From Candidatus Rifleibacteriota bacterium (GTDB lineage: Bacteria; Muiribacteriota; Ozemobacteria; Ozemobacterales; Ozemobacteraceae): a DNA stretch of 64,000 bases. Numbering within the stretch: position 1 is the first letter of the stretch; each line of letters opens with the position of its first letter. Under the pieces are notes generated by a model, which was given only the letters and a program-made list of their open reading frames with translations, did not search any database and had not been told where the DNA came from. Position numbers and translations under genes: made by a program. The DNA lies in contig JANJUX010000007.1 of NCBI GenBank assembly GCA_024710355.1, forward strand, positions 186,001 to 250,000. The letters run 5' to 3'. This document shows, in pieces, positions 28,682 through 37,748 of this stretch.

Positions 28682-28710
28682 TTGACTTGCTGTGCCCCCT
28701 TGAATATAAT
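28682..28710 (+). promoter_or_regulatory. Near-consensus sigma-70 promoter for secDF
   Basis: TTGACT, 17 bases, TATAAT, with the start about 35 bases before the secD ATG. Confidence 0.75.
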
Positions 28711-28752
28711 ACGTGTCTACTTTGGTCGACCTCAGCAAGGGAGTTTCTGTAA

Positions 28753-30435
28753 ATGAAGAGTAAACATAGTGTCAAAATCATTGTAGTATTAGCGGTATTG
28801 CTGTTCTCCGTCTTTTACGCGCTGCCGTCTACAAAGATATGGGAAAACGCCTTCGGCATCATTTCCCCTGATGAACAGGCCGGTGTGCCTGCCCGCCTGC
28901 TTGAATATTCTGCCGGTGAAGACGGAAAATCAGCCGTGGTGAAAATCCAGGTTGATAAAATGGCAGAACTTTTCAATAGAAGCAAAAACCCGGCGCGCCC
29001 CGATGACGCCCTCAACAATGTGGCGGAAACTGTGCGCAAGACTCTTGTTGACGCAGGTTGTGAAGCCCGCGTAATCAACCCGGACTATGAAAACGGCAAC
29101 GCCAGCATCAGAGTTAACGGCAAATCGGCTGACGAGCTTAAAGCTCTTGTTGGCTCCTCAAGACTTTATGCCAGACTGCCCCTGATGCTCTCTTCTCTTT
29201 TCCCGAGATCCAAGATTACCCTCGGCCTCGACCTCAAGGGCGGTATTGACCTTGTTTATCAGGTTGACCTCAACTCGATCCAGGAAAACGACAGCATTAC
29301 CGATGCCGTTAAACGCTCGGTTGAAATCATCAGAAACAGAATTGATATGTATGGTATTGCCGAACCCAGCATCAAAGCCCAGGAAGGCAACCGCATCCGC
29401 ATTCAGCTCCCCGGCGTTAAAGACCCTGAGCGTGTTAAACAGCTGATTCAGAACACTGCCATGCTGCAGTTTCACATCGTTGTCGATCAGGCTCTCACCG
29501 CTGCTCAGCTCGAACCGGTTAACCCCGAAGCCGAAATCGTCCTCATGAAACCCGCCAGCCCGCAGCAGCAGGCCATGTGGTTCAAACTCAACAAAAAAGC
29601 CGACGTTACCGGTCGCGATCTTAAATTCGCCAAAGTAGCCTTCGACGATATGGGCGCTCCGATCGTTCACCTCGAATTCAACGCCGAAGGCGCTGCCAAG
29701 TTTGCTCAGGTCACTGGTTCACACATTGGTGAACAGCTGGCCATCGTTCTTGACAACAAAGTTCACAGCGCTCCCGTAATTCAGTCACGCATTACCGGTG
29801 GCATGGCCCAGATCACCGGCCGCTTCACCTTTGAAGAAGCTCAGAACCTCTCGATCGTTCTCCGCGCCGGCGCCCTTCCCGCCAGCCTGATTGCCCTCGA
29901 AAGCCGCGTTGTCGGCCCGACCCTCGGCCAGGAATCAATCAATGCCGGCTGGGCTGCAGGTATCATCGGTGCCCTGCTTGTTTTCATGTATATGGCAGTA
30001 TTCTACAAGCTCTCAGGTATCTTTGCTGACCTGGCAGTTCTGTTCAACACCCTGATTATCTTCGCCGTTCTCGTTTTCTTTGGCGGCACCCTGACACTCC
30101 CTGGTATTGCCGGTCTCATTCTTACCGTCGGTATGGCCGTTGATGCCAACGTTATCATCTTCGAAAGAATCAAAGAAGAATTCAAGTCTGGCAAAACCGT
30201 TAAAGCCTCGATAAATGCCGGTTTTGACCGCGCTCTTGCCTGTATCATCGACTCTAACGTAACCACTCTGCTTACCGTTGCAATTCTCTATGCTTTCGGT
30301 TCTGGCCCGATCCGTGGTTTTGCGACTACCCTCGGTATCGGTCTCATCGCCAACGTTTTTACCGCCATCGTCTGCGTTAAACTGGCCCTTGACATGTATT
30401 ACGCTGATGGCCGTGCCAAAACCCTGAGCATCTGA
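28753..30435 (+). CDS. secD: Protein translocase subunit SecD
   Basis: Membrane subunit that with SecF uses the proton gradient to help pull preproteins out of SecYEG. 560 residues: one N-terminal transmembrane helix, the large periplasmic P1 domain beginning near LGLDLKGGIDLVYQVD, and five C-terminal transmembrane helices ending near ALDMYYADG. VGPTLGQESINAGWAAG and AVDANVIIFERIKEE are the conserved RND-type membrane segments. AAGGGAG precedes the ATG. secF follows 28 bases later, but no yajC is found beside it. Confidence 0.96.
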   Translation: MKSKHSVKIIVVLAVLLFSVFYALPSTKIWENAFGIISPDEQAGVPARLLEYSAGEDGKSAVVKIQVDKMAELFNRSKNPARPDDALNNVAETVRKTLVDAGCEARVINPDYENGNASIRVNGKSADELKALVGSSRLYARLPLMLSSLFPRSKITLGLDLKGGIDLVYQVDLNSIQENDSITDAVKRSVEIIRNRIDMYGIAEPSIKAQEGNRIRIQLPGVKDPERVKQLIQNTAMLQFHIVVDQALTAAQLEPVNPEAEIVLMKPASPQQQAMWFKLNKKADVTGRDLKFAKVAFDDMGAPIVHLEFNAEGAAKFAQVTGSHIGEQLAIVLDNKVHSAPVIQSRITGGMAQITGRFTFEEAQNLSIVLRAGALPASLIALESRVVGPTLGQESINAGWAAGIIGALLVFMYMAVFYKLSGIFADLAVLFNTLIIFAVLVFFGGTLTLPGIAGLILTVGMAVDANVIIFERIKEEFKSGKTVKASINAGFDRALACIIDSNVTTLLTVAILYAFGSGPIRGFATTLGIGLIANVFTAIVCVKLALDMYYADGRAKTLSI

Positions 30436-30463
30436 TTTAAAGTAAAGAGAAAGGTTGAAAACC

Positions 30464-31387
30464 ATGCTTATTCCAATAATGAAACACAAGAGTACATTCT
30501 TTTATATTTCCGGTCTGCTGGTGATCCTTGGCATCCTGCTTCTCTTCGTCAAGGGCTTGAATTACGGCATCGACTTCAAGGGTGGCAGCATCATTCATGT
30601 CAGATTTGACGCTGAATCAAATGAAAACAAGATCCGCGAACATTTTAAGCAGATGGAAAAATCATTGAGCCTGTATTTCACCTCTGAACAGATTGTCGTT
30701 CAGTCGGTTGCCGGTGGCCAGGGCCGAGAATTCATCATTCAGTATCCCGCCGCTCCAGTAGACACCGCCAAAAATGCCGAAGTTCACGATCAGATCCTTA
30801 AAAATCTCAAGGAAGTGGCCCCTTTCTCTGATGAAGCCCTTCAGGTATCAAACGTTGGCCCGACCATCGGCGATGAAATGAAAAAACAGGGCATCTGGGC
30901 CGCTTTGCTCTCCGTAATCGGTATTCTCCTTTATCTGGCCTACCGCTTTGAATTCCAGTCTGCCACCGGCACTATTGTCGCAGCAGTGCATGACCTGTTC
31001 ATCACCCTTGGTTTTCTCTCGATCATCGGCATTGAATTTGATGTAACCGTTCTTGCTGCAATTTTGACTCTGCTGGGTTACTCGGTCAACGACTCGATCG
31101 TCGTTCTCGACCGAATCCGCGAAAACCGCAAGATTTCAAAAGAGACCAATCTGGCCGGCATCGTCGATCTGTCGATCAATCAGACCTTCGGCAGAACCAT
31201 CAACACCTCTGTAACCACTCTTCTTGCTCTTATCGCTATCCTCGTTCTGGGTGGCGCCTCGATCAAGGGATTTGCCATGACTCTGACCTTCGGCGTAATC
31301 GTTGGTACCTATTCATCGATCTTTATTGCCAGCCCGGTCATGTGCGAACTGAGCACCGCTGAAAAGAAAAGCGCCGCTGCCAAGTAA
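30464..31387 (+). CDS. secF: Protein translocase subunit SecF
   Basis: Partner of SecD in the SecDF complex of the inner membrane. 307 residues with six transmembrane helices. Conserved features: GIDFKGGSIIHVRFDAE in the periplasmic domain and LGYSVNDSIVVLDRIREN in helix 4-5. The frame is open from TTG 30455, but GAAAGG nine bases before ATG 30464 makes the ATG the likely start. A strong terminator follows at 31402. Confidence 0.96.
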   Translation: MLIPIMKHKSTFFYISGLLVILGILLLFVKGLNYGIDFKGGSIIHVRFDAESNENKIREHFKQMEKSLSLYFTSEQIVVQSVAGGQGREFIIQYPAAPVDTAKNAEVHDQILKNLKEVAPFSDEALQVSNVGPTIGDEMKKQGIWAALLSVIGILLYLAYRFEFQSATGTIVAAVHDLFITLGFLSIIGIEFDVTVLAAILTLLGYSVNDSIVVLDRIRENRKISKETNLAGIVDLSINQTFGRTINTSVTTLLALIAILVLGGASIKGFAMTLTFGVIVGTYSSIFIASPVMCELSTAEKKSAAAK

Positions 31388-31401
31388 GTTTTGTTTTTTT
31401 A

Positions 31402-31425
31402 AAGGCGCCGCAAGGCGCCTTTTTT
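31402..31425 (+). terminator. Intrinsic terminator between secF and dtd
   Basis: Eight-base-pair stem AAGGCGCC/GGCGCCTT with a GCAA loop and T-run. It ends only about 14 bases before the dtd ATG, so dtd needs read-through or another start. The hairpin would sit in a dtd leader. Confidence 0.85.
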
Positions 31426-31438
31426 ATTGGAGTTGATT

Positions 31439-31894
31439 ATGAAAGCTGTAGTCCAAAGAGTAAGATGCGCATCACTCTCTGTCGATGCATGTCTGGTTTC
31501 AAGCATCGGCCAGGGACTCGTCTGTTACCTCGGCGTCGGTCGCGGCGACACCGTTAAAGAAATGCAATGGCTGGCAAAAAAAGTTGCCGGCTTGAGAATA
31601 TTTCCTGATCAGGCCGGTAAAATGAACCTGTCGGTGAAGGACTGTGGCTTCGAAATTCTTGTCGTTTCGCAGTTCACCCTGTTCGGTGACATTCGCAACG
31701 GCTTCAGGCCCAGCTTCATCGAGGCAGAAGCGCCAGAACCCGCCGAAAAAATGTATGAAGCGTTTTGTGCCGAACTTGAGACCGCCGGAGTGTGCAAGGT
31801 TGCACGAGGGGTTTTCGGTGCGGACATGCTGATTTCACAAGAAAACCAGGGGCCGGTCACCATTATTTTAGATTCGGCAGTTCGAAACCTTTAA
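31439..31894 (+). CDS. dtd: D-aminoacyl-tRNA deacylase
   Basis: Removes D-amino acids (and glycine mischarged on tRNA-Ala) from tRNA in the cytoplasm. 151 residues, a standard length. It begins MKAVVQRVRCASLSVD, the family N-terminus, and has the active-site segments SQFTLFGD and NQGPVT (usually N.GPVT). TTGGAG sits a few bases before ATG 31439; the reading frame is open from an upstream TTG at 31427 that is less likely. It ends eight bases before the convergent 31903 gene with no visible terminator between. Confidence 0.93.
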   Translation: MKAVVQRVRCASLSVDACLVSSIGQGLVCYLGVGRGDTVKEMQWLAKKVAGLRIFPDQAGKMNLSVKDCGFEILVVSQFTLFGDIRNGFRPSFIEAEAPEPAEKMYEAFCAELETAGVCKVARGVFGADMLISQENQGPVTIILDSAVRNL

Positions 31895-31902
31895 GGCGTC
31901 AA

Positions 31903-32325
31903 TCAGGAGCCAAACAGCTTTTTTCTGAGGTTCTTCAGATAGATCAGGCTCTTGTTGGTTGCCGGATCTTCGCCGCCTTTTTTGATCTTATCGGTCATCA
32001 TTTCTTCGATCCTGGCAAAAGTGGCCGGATCAAGCAGCATTCGGGTTGGTTTAACCGAATAGGTGAAGGCAACGCTCATCAAAAAATCACGGTCGAATTC
32101 TTCAAGACCCTTCTGGATTCTGATGTGTTCGAGCAGCTCAAAATCCTGCTTTGAGATGGCAAAGTAGGGGTCTGCAGACTTGGCAGGGCTGGTTTTGACA
32201 TAAATCAGGGCGATGGTGAGAAAAAGGGCCGGCAAAATCAGCATCAGAAAAGTTTCTGTCTGCTGACTAGAACTGCTGAAATATTCTTGAAGCGCCTGAA
32301 GCACTTCCCGCCCGGTCAGACTCAT
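31903..32325 (-). CDS. Small membrane-anchored protein, last gene of the HEAT operon
   Basis: 140 residues with one transmembrane helix (about 25-45, FLMLILPALFLTIALIYV) and a cytoplasmic helical domain (FAISKQDFELLEHIRIQKGL, FLMSVAFTYSVKPTRMLLD). I do not recognise the family. The ATG comes directly after the stop of the upstream HEAT-repeat gene, so it is translated with it. It may anchor the HEAT proteins at the inner membrane, but that is only suggested by position. Confidence 0.68.
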   Translation of the reverse strand: MSLTGREVLQALQEYFSSSSQQTETFLMLILPALFLTIALIYVKTSPAKSADPYFAISKQDFELLEHIRIQKGLEEFDRDFLMSVAFTYSVKPTRMLLDPATFARIEEMMTDKIKKGGEDPATNKSLIYLKNLRKKLFGS

Positions 32326-34821
32326 TTAAAGCACCTTAAAGCTAAGATCGGCAACAAGTTTTCTGATCTTCTGTGATGGGTCCTTACGCAGAACAGGCAT
32401 ATACTGTGAAAGCATCTGTGGGTTGATTCTGGCTACTGCTTTGATAGCGTTGAATCGCAGCATTTCATTGCGGTCATTCAGATAAGGGAAGATAAAATTC
32501 AAAAAATTGGGATCGCAGATTTCGCCCATTGCCCAGATGGCGCTTGCACGCATGTTGGGATCACGGTGTGTCAGCATTTTCTGGATAATCGGCATGACAT
32601 TGAAATTGCCGACTTTTCGAATGCCAACGAGCGCATTGGCGCGGATTCGGTTGTTACCGTCTTCGAGAAACGGCAGCAATATCTGAATGGCCTGCCGGTC
32701 TCCAAGCTGTGACACGGCTTCTACGGTGTTTGCCCGGACTCTCGGGTCTGGGTCATTGAAGAAGCTGATCAGATGCTTGATCAGGTCCTGGTCACCGATA
32801 ACACCGAGTGTTTTGACGATTGCGGCTCTGACGACTTTTGAGGGGTCTTTCATTGCCGCAAGCAAAGCGTCTTTACCCTTGTCATCGACTTGAATGTTTT
32901 CGAGGAGCAGGGCTGCCTGCAGCCTGGTCTGCGGGTCGAGAGATGAAAGATCCTGAATGACCTGCTCGGTAAAGTTCTGATCGAGTTTTTGAATGACCTT
33001 ACCGGCAAGTTTCCTCACTTCTGGGGTTAACTTGGCAAAATTGGCCTTGTAACGTTCTTTGGTGAGGCGGGCAATCTCTTCAAGGGCAAAATTGCGCAGC
33101 TTTTCTGAGCTGCTGTTGATAAATCTGACCAGATGCGGGGCCAGCTGGTTTGGCGTCATCTGCGCTTTCAGTGTCTGCAGCGAGAAGAATGCAACCCCTT
33201 CGTCGGGATCATGCAAAGCTTCGAGCAGGAAACTCTGAATCTGCGGAAAATGCTGCTGATTGAGGCACTTCAGTGCAGTCTGCCTGACATTGGGAGCCGG
33301 ATCTTTCGTTGAAGACTTCAACAGCTCCAGCAGACCGTTCATTTTAAGCTCGCTGGCGAACTCAAGGGCCGCAAGCCTGACGCCCGGGTCAGAATCTTTC
33401 AGAAATTTTTCGATGGCAATGTTGCGGTTGCGCGCGGCCAGATTGCGTTTGAAAGCTTCGCGATCCTCTTCTTCCGGAAAACTGTTGACCAGCTTTAGAA
33501 CAAGGCGCCAGAGAGTGTCGTCATTGTTGCCCTGCAGGGCGCTCAGCATCAGAGAACCAAAAGAGGGGTCGTTTTCAATGAGCCAGTGAAAAAGATTGAA
33601 AATTTCTTCGAAAGGCCAGTCTTTTAAGGAAAAATAGGTCTCATGAAAGTTTTTCTGGAGAAGTTCTTTGACAAACGGCCTGATAAGAGCGTGTCGATTC
33701 TGGGCGAGCGCGTAAAACAGTCTTCTTATGTTTTTACGGTGCTCATCAGAAATGTCTTCGCGGCTGCGCATCAACTCGACCACACGCTTTTCCCAGGAAT
33801 CGTAAAGGCCTGCAAGCATGATTTTGTTCGGTTCGCTGCGGTCGTTCATCCGTTCCCAGGTCTTTTTTATCAGGCTTATCAGAGCATTGAGAACCTGGCT
33901 GCGAATCTCGGTAGCAGATTCCTTGAGCAGTTCAAAGCCTTTGTCGAAGCAGTATGGGTCAAAATGCTTGAAAAGCTCTGGCAGAATTTTTATGCGGAAG
34001 CGTGTGTCACGAATAGAACAAACAAAATCAAGAACCTCATCTTTTGCCTGCGAAAAGCGGTTGATCAAAACCACTTCAGAGAGGTTGTGCAAACCTTCGA
34101 AATGCCCAAGTCGATGCTGTTCGATAAAATGCGGCAATAATTCCTTTACCGGGTATTCGTTGAGAATCTGCACCATCTTTTCTTTGCGGGCATTTGAGGC
34201 TTTTGGATAAAATTCGAGGTAAAGAGGTATGAAATCAGGCCGGCTGAAGCGGGTCAGGGTGTCGAAATAAAAATCCTTCACCAGAACATCCGGCTGGTTG
34301 AAATTGTTTTTGATGATCGTGAACAGGTCGAGTTCTTCCATCAATGAGACAATCTCGAAATAAAGCGGCGAAGTGCGATCTTCAGGGAGAGCCCGCAGCA
34401 GAGCGCCCATCGCTTCCTGGCCGAATTCCTCGCTGATCGCATGCTGCACCTTCTGGCGTATGCGCGGGTCAACGTCGTTCAGACAAGAGATCATGATGTC
34501 TAAGGCTTCCTGGGTCCCGAGGGCCGAGAGAGCCTGCAGAGCGCTTTCCCGCAGTCGGGTTTCTTTGCCTTTCAGCAGTGCCTTGAAGATCGGCAGAGCT
34601 TCCTGAATGCCCCTCTGGCCGGCGACATCGATGAGAGGTAGAATAATCTCAATCGAAGCTTCATTGAAAGCCTCGAGAGCTGCCAGCACAATCTGGTCGG
34701 TCTCTTTTGCCGTGTGCGCGATCAGCCCGTGAAAAGCGGCTTCGCGCGTTTTTGCGTCGGGGCTTTCAAGGTCTTTTAGCAGAAGCTCCGGGTCTTTTTT
34801 GCTTCCAAATGGCCAGATCAT
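32326..34821 (-). CDS. Large HEAT-repeat protein (downstream copy)
   Basis: 831 residues made almost wholly of HEAT-type helical repeats. A short N-terminus MIWPFGSKKDPELLL leads into units such as LRESALQALSALGTQEALDI. The best repeats are at the C-terminus (VVRAAIVKTLGVIGDQDLIK, RVRANTVEAVSQLGDRQAIQ, RIRANALVGIRKVGNFNVM). These alternate about every 35-40 residues and are like the paralogue encoded upstream. No signal peptide, membrane helix or catalytic motif was found, so it is probably a cytoplasmic scaffold or adaptor. Its ATG overlaps the upstream gene by four bases (ATGA). Confidence 0.82.
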   Translation of the reverse strand: MIWPFGSKKDPELLLKDLESPDAKTREAAFHGLIAHTAKETDQIVLAALEAFNEASIEIILPLIDVAGQRGIQEALPIFKALLKGKETRLRESALQALSALGTQEALDIMISCLNDVDPRIRQKVQHAISEEFGQEAMGALLRALPEDRTSPLYFEIVSLMEELDLFTIIKNNFNQPDVLVKDFYFDTLTRFSRPDFIPLYLEFYPKASNARKEKMVQILNEYPVKELLPHFIEQHRLGHFEGLHNLSEVVLINRFSQAKDEVLDFVCSIRDTRFRIKILPELFKHFDPYCFDKGFELLKESATEIRSQVLNALISLIKKTWERMNDRSEPNKIMLAGLYDSWEKRVVELMRSREDISDEHRKNIRRLFYALAQNRHALIRPFVKELLQKNFHETYFSLKDWPFEEIFNLFHWLIENDPSFGSLMLSALQGNNDDTLWRLVLKLVNSFPEEEDREAFKRNLAARNRNIAIEKFLKDSDPGVRLAALEFASELKMNGLLELLKSSTKDPAPNVRQTALKCLNQQHFPQIQSFLLEALHDPDEGVAFFSLQTLKAQMTPNQLAPHLVRFINSSSEKLRNFALEEIARLTKERYKANFAKLTPEVRKLAGKVIQKLDQNFTEQVIQDLSSLDPQTRLQAALLLENIQVDDKGKDALLAAMKDPSKVVRAAIVKTLGVIGDQDLIKHLISFFNDPDPRVRANTVEAVSQLGDRQAIQILLPFLEDGNNRIRANALVGIRKVGNFNVMPIIQKMLTHRDPNMRASAIWAMGEICDPNFLNFIFPYLNDRNEMLRFNAIKAVARINPQMLSQYMPVLRKDPSQKIRKLVADLSFKVL

Positions 34822-37274
34822 TGGGCTGGGGCTGGTGGTTTGGCTGAGAGAACCGCCATTACCTCCTTGCGGACGTTCTCGTCGGGGTCAAAACGCAGTG
34901 GTCTGATATAAGGCGCCAGCATGAATGGATTGACGATTTTACCGAGGGCCTTGATGATGTTTCGCCGAACATCCGGCTCGGGATCGCGTATCGCCTGAAT
35001 CAGAATCGGAAAAAACCTGCTGTCTTTCAGTTCACCAAGTGCAAAAGCCGCCGAGGCGCGCATCCATTTGTCGGGATGCCGCATCATTTCTATTACCGGC
35101 TCATAAATCTGGTAATAGCCCAGTTTCCAGAGGGTGATGATAGTGTTGGCACGCACCCGGTTGTTGTCGTCATAAAGGCAGGGAAGGATCTCTTCGGCCA
35201 GCGAAATATCACCAACCTCGGCCATGGCTTCAACGGCGTTGGCTCTGACACGATCGTCCTGGTCTTTGAGAAACCCGACCAGCATGCCCGATACCGAGGG
35301 CCCGCCAATCTTGCCAAGGCCCATGATTACAACGGCTCTGACCTGGGGGTCCGGGTCCTGGATCGCCACAATCAGGTGGGTCTTGAGTTCCGGCGGAATA
35401 TGGTCGCACAGAACTTCGAGAATTTTGGCCGAGAGAATGCGGGTGCGCTGGTCCGAGGCTGAAAGATCACGAGTGATGTCTTCCATGAAGGAAGTGTCCA
35501 TTTTGATCAGCGACTGCCCAATGGCCTTGCGGGCATCTTCGGTCATTTTATCGAAGCCGGTCATGTATTTGCGGCGCGTGACAAACGCTATTGCCTTGTG
35601 AGCAGCCTGTTTAATTTCGGCGACGTTCGAAGCGAGAAGCTTCGTCAGGTTGTTGATGATCATTGGATGATCACGTTCTTTAAGGCGCTCTATGGTCTGC
35701 AGCACGATGCTGCTGTCTGAATCCTTGAGGAAATTAAGCAGCATCTCGGTTCCGGCATTGTTCTGGAAATGCTTGAGGTCAAGAATTTTCAGAATGGTTA
35801 TGCGCACCGAATAATCAGGGTCACGCAGCTTGGTTTCAAGAATCTGCAGAGCGTTCTGCAGGCCTGATTCGCCAAGAATTGTCAGAATTCGCGAACGCAG
35901 TGCCGGGTCCTGGTGGTAGAGGACTTCGGTTACGAAGCGCTGCAGACGCGGGTCCATCATCAGCTGAATTGTTTCTGCCTGAACAGCGGGCGGCACTTCC
36001 ATGAAATGTTCGAGCAGAAGAGTGTTCAGGGTTTCGATGATGTAGTTTTCGGTCGGGTCGCCAAGAATCTTGAGGGCGGTTTTGCCGGTTTCAACGTCTT
36101 TGTAACAGCACGCGTTGATGAGAAGATTCTTGCGGATTGCAGGATCGAGACCTTTAAGAAAACTTTTCAGGTAACCCTCGTTGTAACGGAAAATTTTTGA
36201 AAAGTTACGGAAGATTACTTCGTGATCATAGCGCCCAAGCCGCAGCAGGCACTCTGTCATCAGCTTGATGCACTGAAAATAACGGTCATTAAGATTATTT
36301 TCGAGCGGGTCAGTAAAGTATTTGATCTGCGCCTGAACCTCCGGGCTCTTACGTTGCGCCGGGTCCATTTTGTCGAGCTCTTCGGCGTAATCTTTTACAA
36401 TTTTGCCGATCGTGTCGGCGACCGTTGGCGGTATTGCCTTGTAGGGATCGAGTAGAAACGGGAAAAGATACTGATAGGACATTGGGTCAGAAAGCTGTTC
36501 CATCAATTTCAGGGTGTGCTGTCTGAACCCCTCGCTTTTTTTGCCGAGCCCGTCGAAAACCTTTTCGAAGAAGACTTTGCCATGTGACTGCAGGCACTTG
36601 AAAATAGGGTAACGCATGCTGGGAGCTATTGCCGGCAGTTCTCTGATGCAGAGATCCAGAAAGTCAGGGCTTTTTATCTTGTCAACATGCTTTGAGAACT
36701 CGACCTGCAGGATCTTTTTCTCATCTTTTTTGGCTTCGACAACCTCTTCTTTGAGGATGTCGAGAAAAATGGGGTAGGTCTTCGGATTCTGGAGCATTAC
36801 AATCTCTTCGAGGTAAAGAATCTGCTCTTTGACCGAATAATTGTTCCACTTTTCGAGGAGCTGCTTGAGAATACCGGACTTTTCGATACCGTGCTGGATA
36901 GTGCGGTGTATGTCGGAATCAAGAGTGCTGCCGAGAACTTCAGTCACTGCCTTGAGGTTCTCTTCTTTGATCCCAACAAGGATTTCTTTGAAAGTTTCGC
37001 GCAGAAGCGTGTCGGGATATTTGATAAGAGTCAGGAGAAGACGAAGGTCTTCTTCGTTGAGCTGATTGCGGTAGTCGACAAAAATTTCGAGAATTTTCAA
37101 CCGGGTTTCGAGATTGTCGTTCTCTTCGAATTTGTCGTGCAGAAATTCGATCAGACCGTGATTCATGCTTGAGACAAAGTCGCTCTTGGCGCGATCTGAT
37201 ATGCGCTTGTCTTTCTGAAGCAGTCTTCCAAAAGCCTCTTCAGGATCCGAAATTTTTCGCGAAAACCAACCCAT
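34818..37274 (-). CDS. Large HEAT-repeat protein (upstream copy)
   Basis: 818 residues, a paralogue of the following gene product: same length, similar N-terminus (MGWFSRKISDPEEAF versus MIWPFGSKKDPELLL), and matching C-terminal units (VRAVVIMGLGKIGGPS, RVRANAVEAMAEVGDI, RVRANTIITLWKLGYY, RASAAFALGELKDS). HEAT solenoids bind proteins or nucleic acids. No enzyme motif is visible. First gene of a three-gene operon with the second HEAT gene and a small membrane protein. The upstream region has a symmetrical operator-like element. Confidence 0.82.
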   Translation of the reverse strand: MGWFSRKISDPEEAFGRLLQKDKRISDRAKSDFVSSMNHGLIEFLHDKFEENDNLETRLKILEIFVDYRNQLNEEDLRLLLTLIKYPDTLLRETFKEILVGIKEENLKAVTEVLGSTLDSDIHRTIQHGIEKSGILKQLLEKWNNYSVKEQILYLEEIVMLQNPKTYPIFLDILKEEVVEAKKDEKKILQVEFSKHVDKIKSPDFLDLCIRELPAIAPSMRYPIFKCLQSHGKVFFEKVFDGLGKKSEGFRQHTLKLMEQLSDPMSYQYLFPFLLDPYKAIPPTVADTIGKIVKDYAEELDKMDPAQRKSPEVQAQIKYFTDPLENNLNDRYFQCIKLMTECLLRLGRYDHEVIFRNFSKIFRYNEGYLKSFLKGLDPAIRKNLLINACCYKDVETGKTALKILGDPTENYIIETLNTLLLEHFMEVPPAVQAETIQLMMDPRLQRFVTEVLYHQDPALRSRILTILGESGLQNALQILETKLRDPDYSVRITILKILDLKHFQNNAGTEMLLNFLKDSDSSIVLQTIERLKERDHPMIINNLTKLLASNVAEIKQAAHKAIAFVTRRKYMTGFDKMTEDARKAIGQSLIKMDTSFMEDITRDLSASDQRTRILSAKILEVLCDHIPPELKTHLIVAIQDPDPQVRAVVIMGLGKIGGPSVSGMLVGFLKDQDDRVRANAVEAMAEVGDISLAEEILPCLYDDNNRVRANTIITLWKLGYYQIYEPVIEMMRHPDKWMRASAAFALGELKDSRFFPILIQAIRDPEPDVRRNIIKALGKIVNPFMLAPYIRPLRFDPDENVRKEVMAVLSAKPPAPAQ

Positions 37275-37324
37275 TAATTTACTGACCTTGTTAACAGAAT
37301 AGGATTTGCAGCACTATCGGCTAA

Positions 37325-37342
37325 GTTCAATGAATTTTGAAC
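37325..37342. promoter_or_regulatory. Inverted repeat in the HEAT operon promoter region
   Basis: GTTCAA, six bases, TTGAAC: perfect arms about 50 bases upstream of the HEAT operon start. Possible regulator site. Confidence 0.3.
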
Positions 37343-37413
37343 GATTGTTTGCTTATGCAATATATACCGGCAAGGTAGCTGTACACAACAATTAATACAA
37401 TTTTTAAACTTTA

Positions 37414-37442
37414 TTTACAAGTTTTATAAACTTTGCTATAGT
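37414..37442 (+). promoter_or_regulatory. Sigma-70-type promoter for the small membrane protein gene
   Basis: TTTACA, 17 bases, TATAGT, about 30 bases before the GTG start at 37479. Confidence 0.55.
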
Positions 37443-37478
37443 CATGCCAATCAACATCATCAAGCGAGGGTTCAAAAA

Positions 37479-37718
37479 GTGTGGTTCATTAGAAAAATTT
37501 TCTGGATGATTAGTCTTCCTTTTATGGCGCTTACTGGCGTTCTGATGTTCGCCTTTCCCGAAGAAATGAAGGAATTCAAGAAAGACCTGATCGATATGTT
37601 CGAAAACTCCTGGCTGCGCTGGGCGGGTTTTCTGGTCTTCATTTCGGCAATGGTTCACATCGTCAGAATTTTTGACGGCAGACACACTCTCGTCAGATTG
37701 ACCGACCCGAACAGCTGA
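37479..37718 (+). CDS. Small two-helix membrane protein
   Basis: 79 residues from a GTG start with GAGGG eight bases upstream. Two hydrophobic helices (about 7-25, FWMISLPFMALTGVLMFAF, and 46-64, WAGFLVFISAMVHIVRIF) flank an acidic helix (PEEMKEFKKDLIDMFENS). Not recognised as a family. The good promoter and ribosome site argue that it is real. It is divergent from the HEAT operon and convergent with the FxLYD-like gene. Confidence 0.7.
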   Translation: MWFIRKIFWMISLPFMALTGVLMFAFPEEMKEFKKDLIDMFENSWLRWAGFLVFISAMVHIVRIFDGRHTLVRLTDPNS

Positions 37719-37748
37719 TTTCGAAAAATTTCGGTCTAAGGCCGGGGT

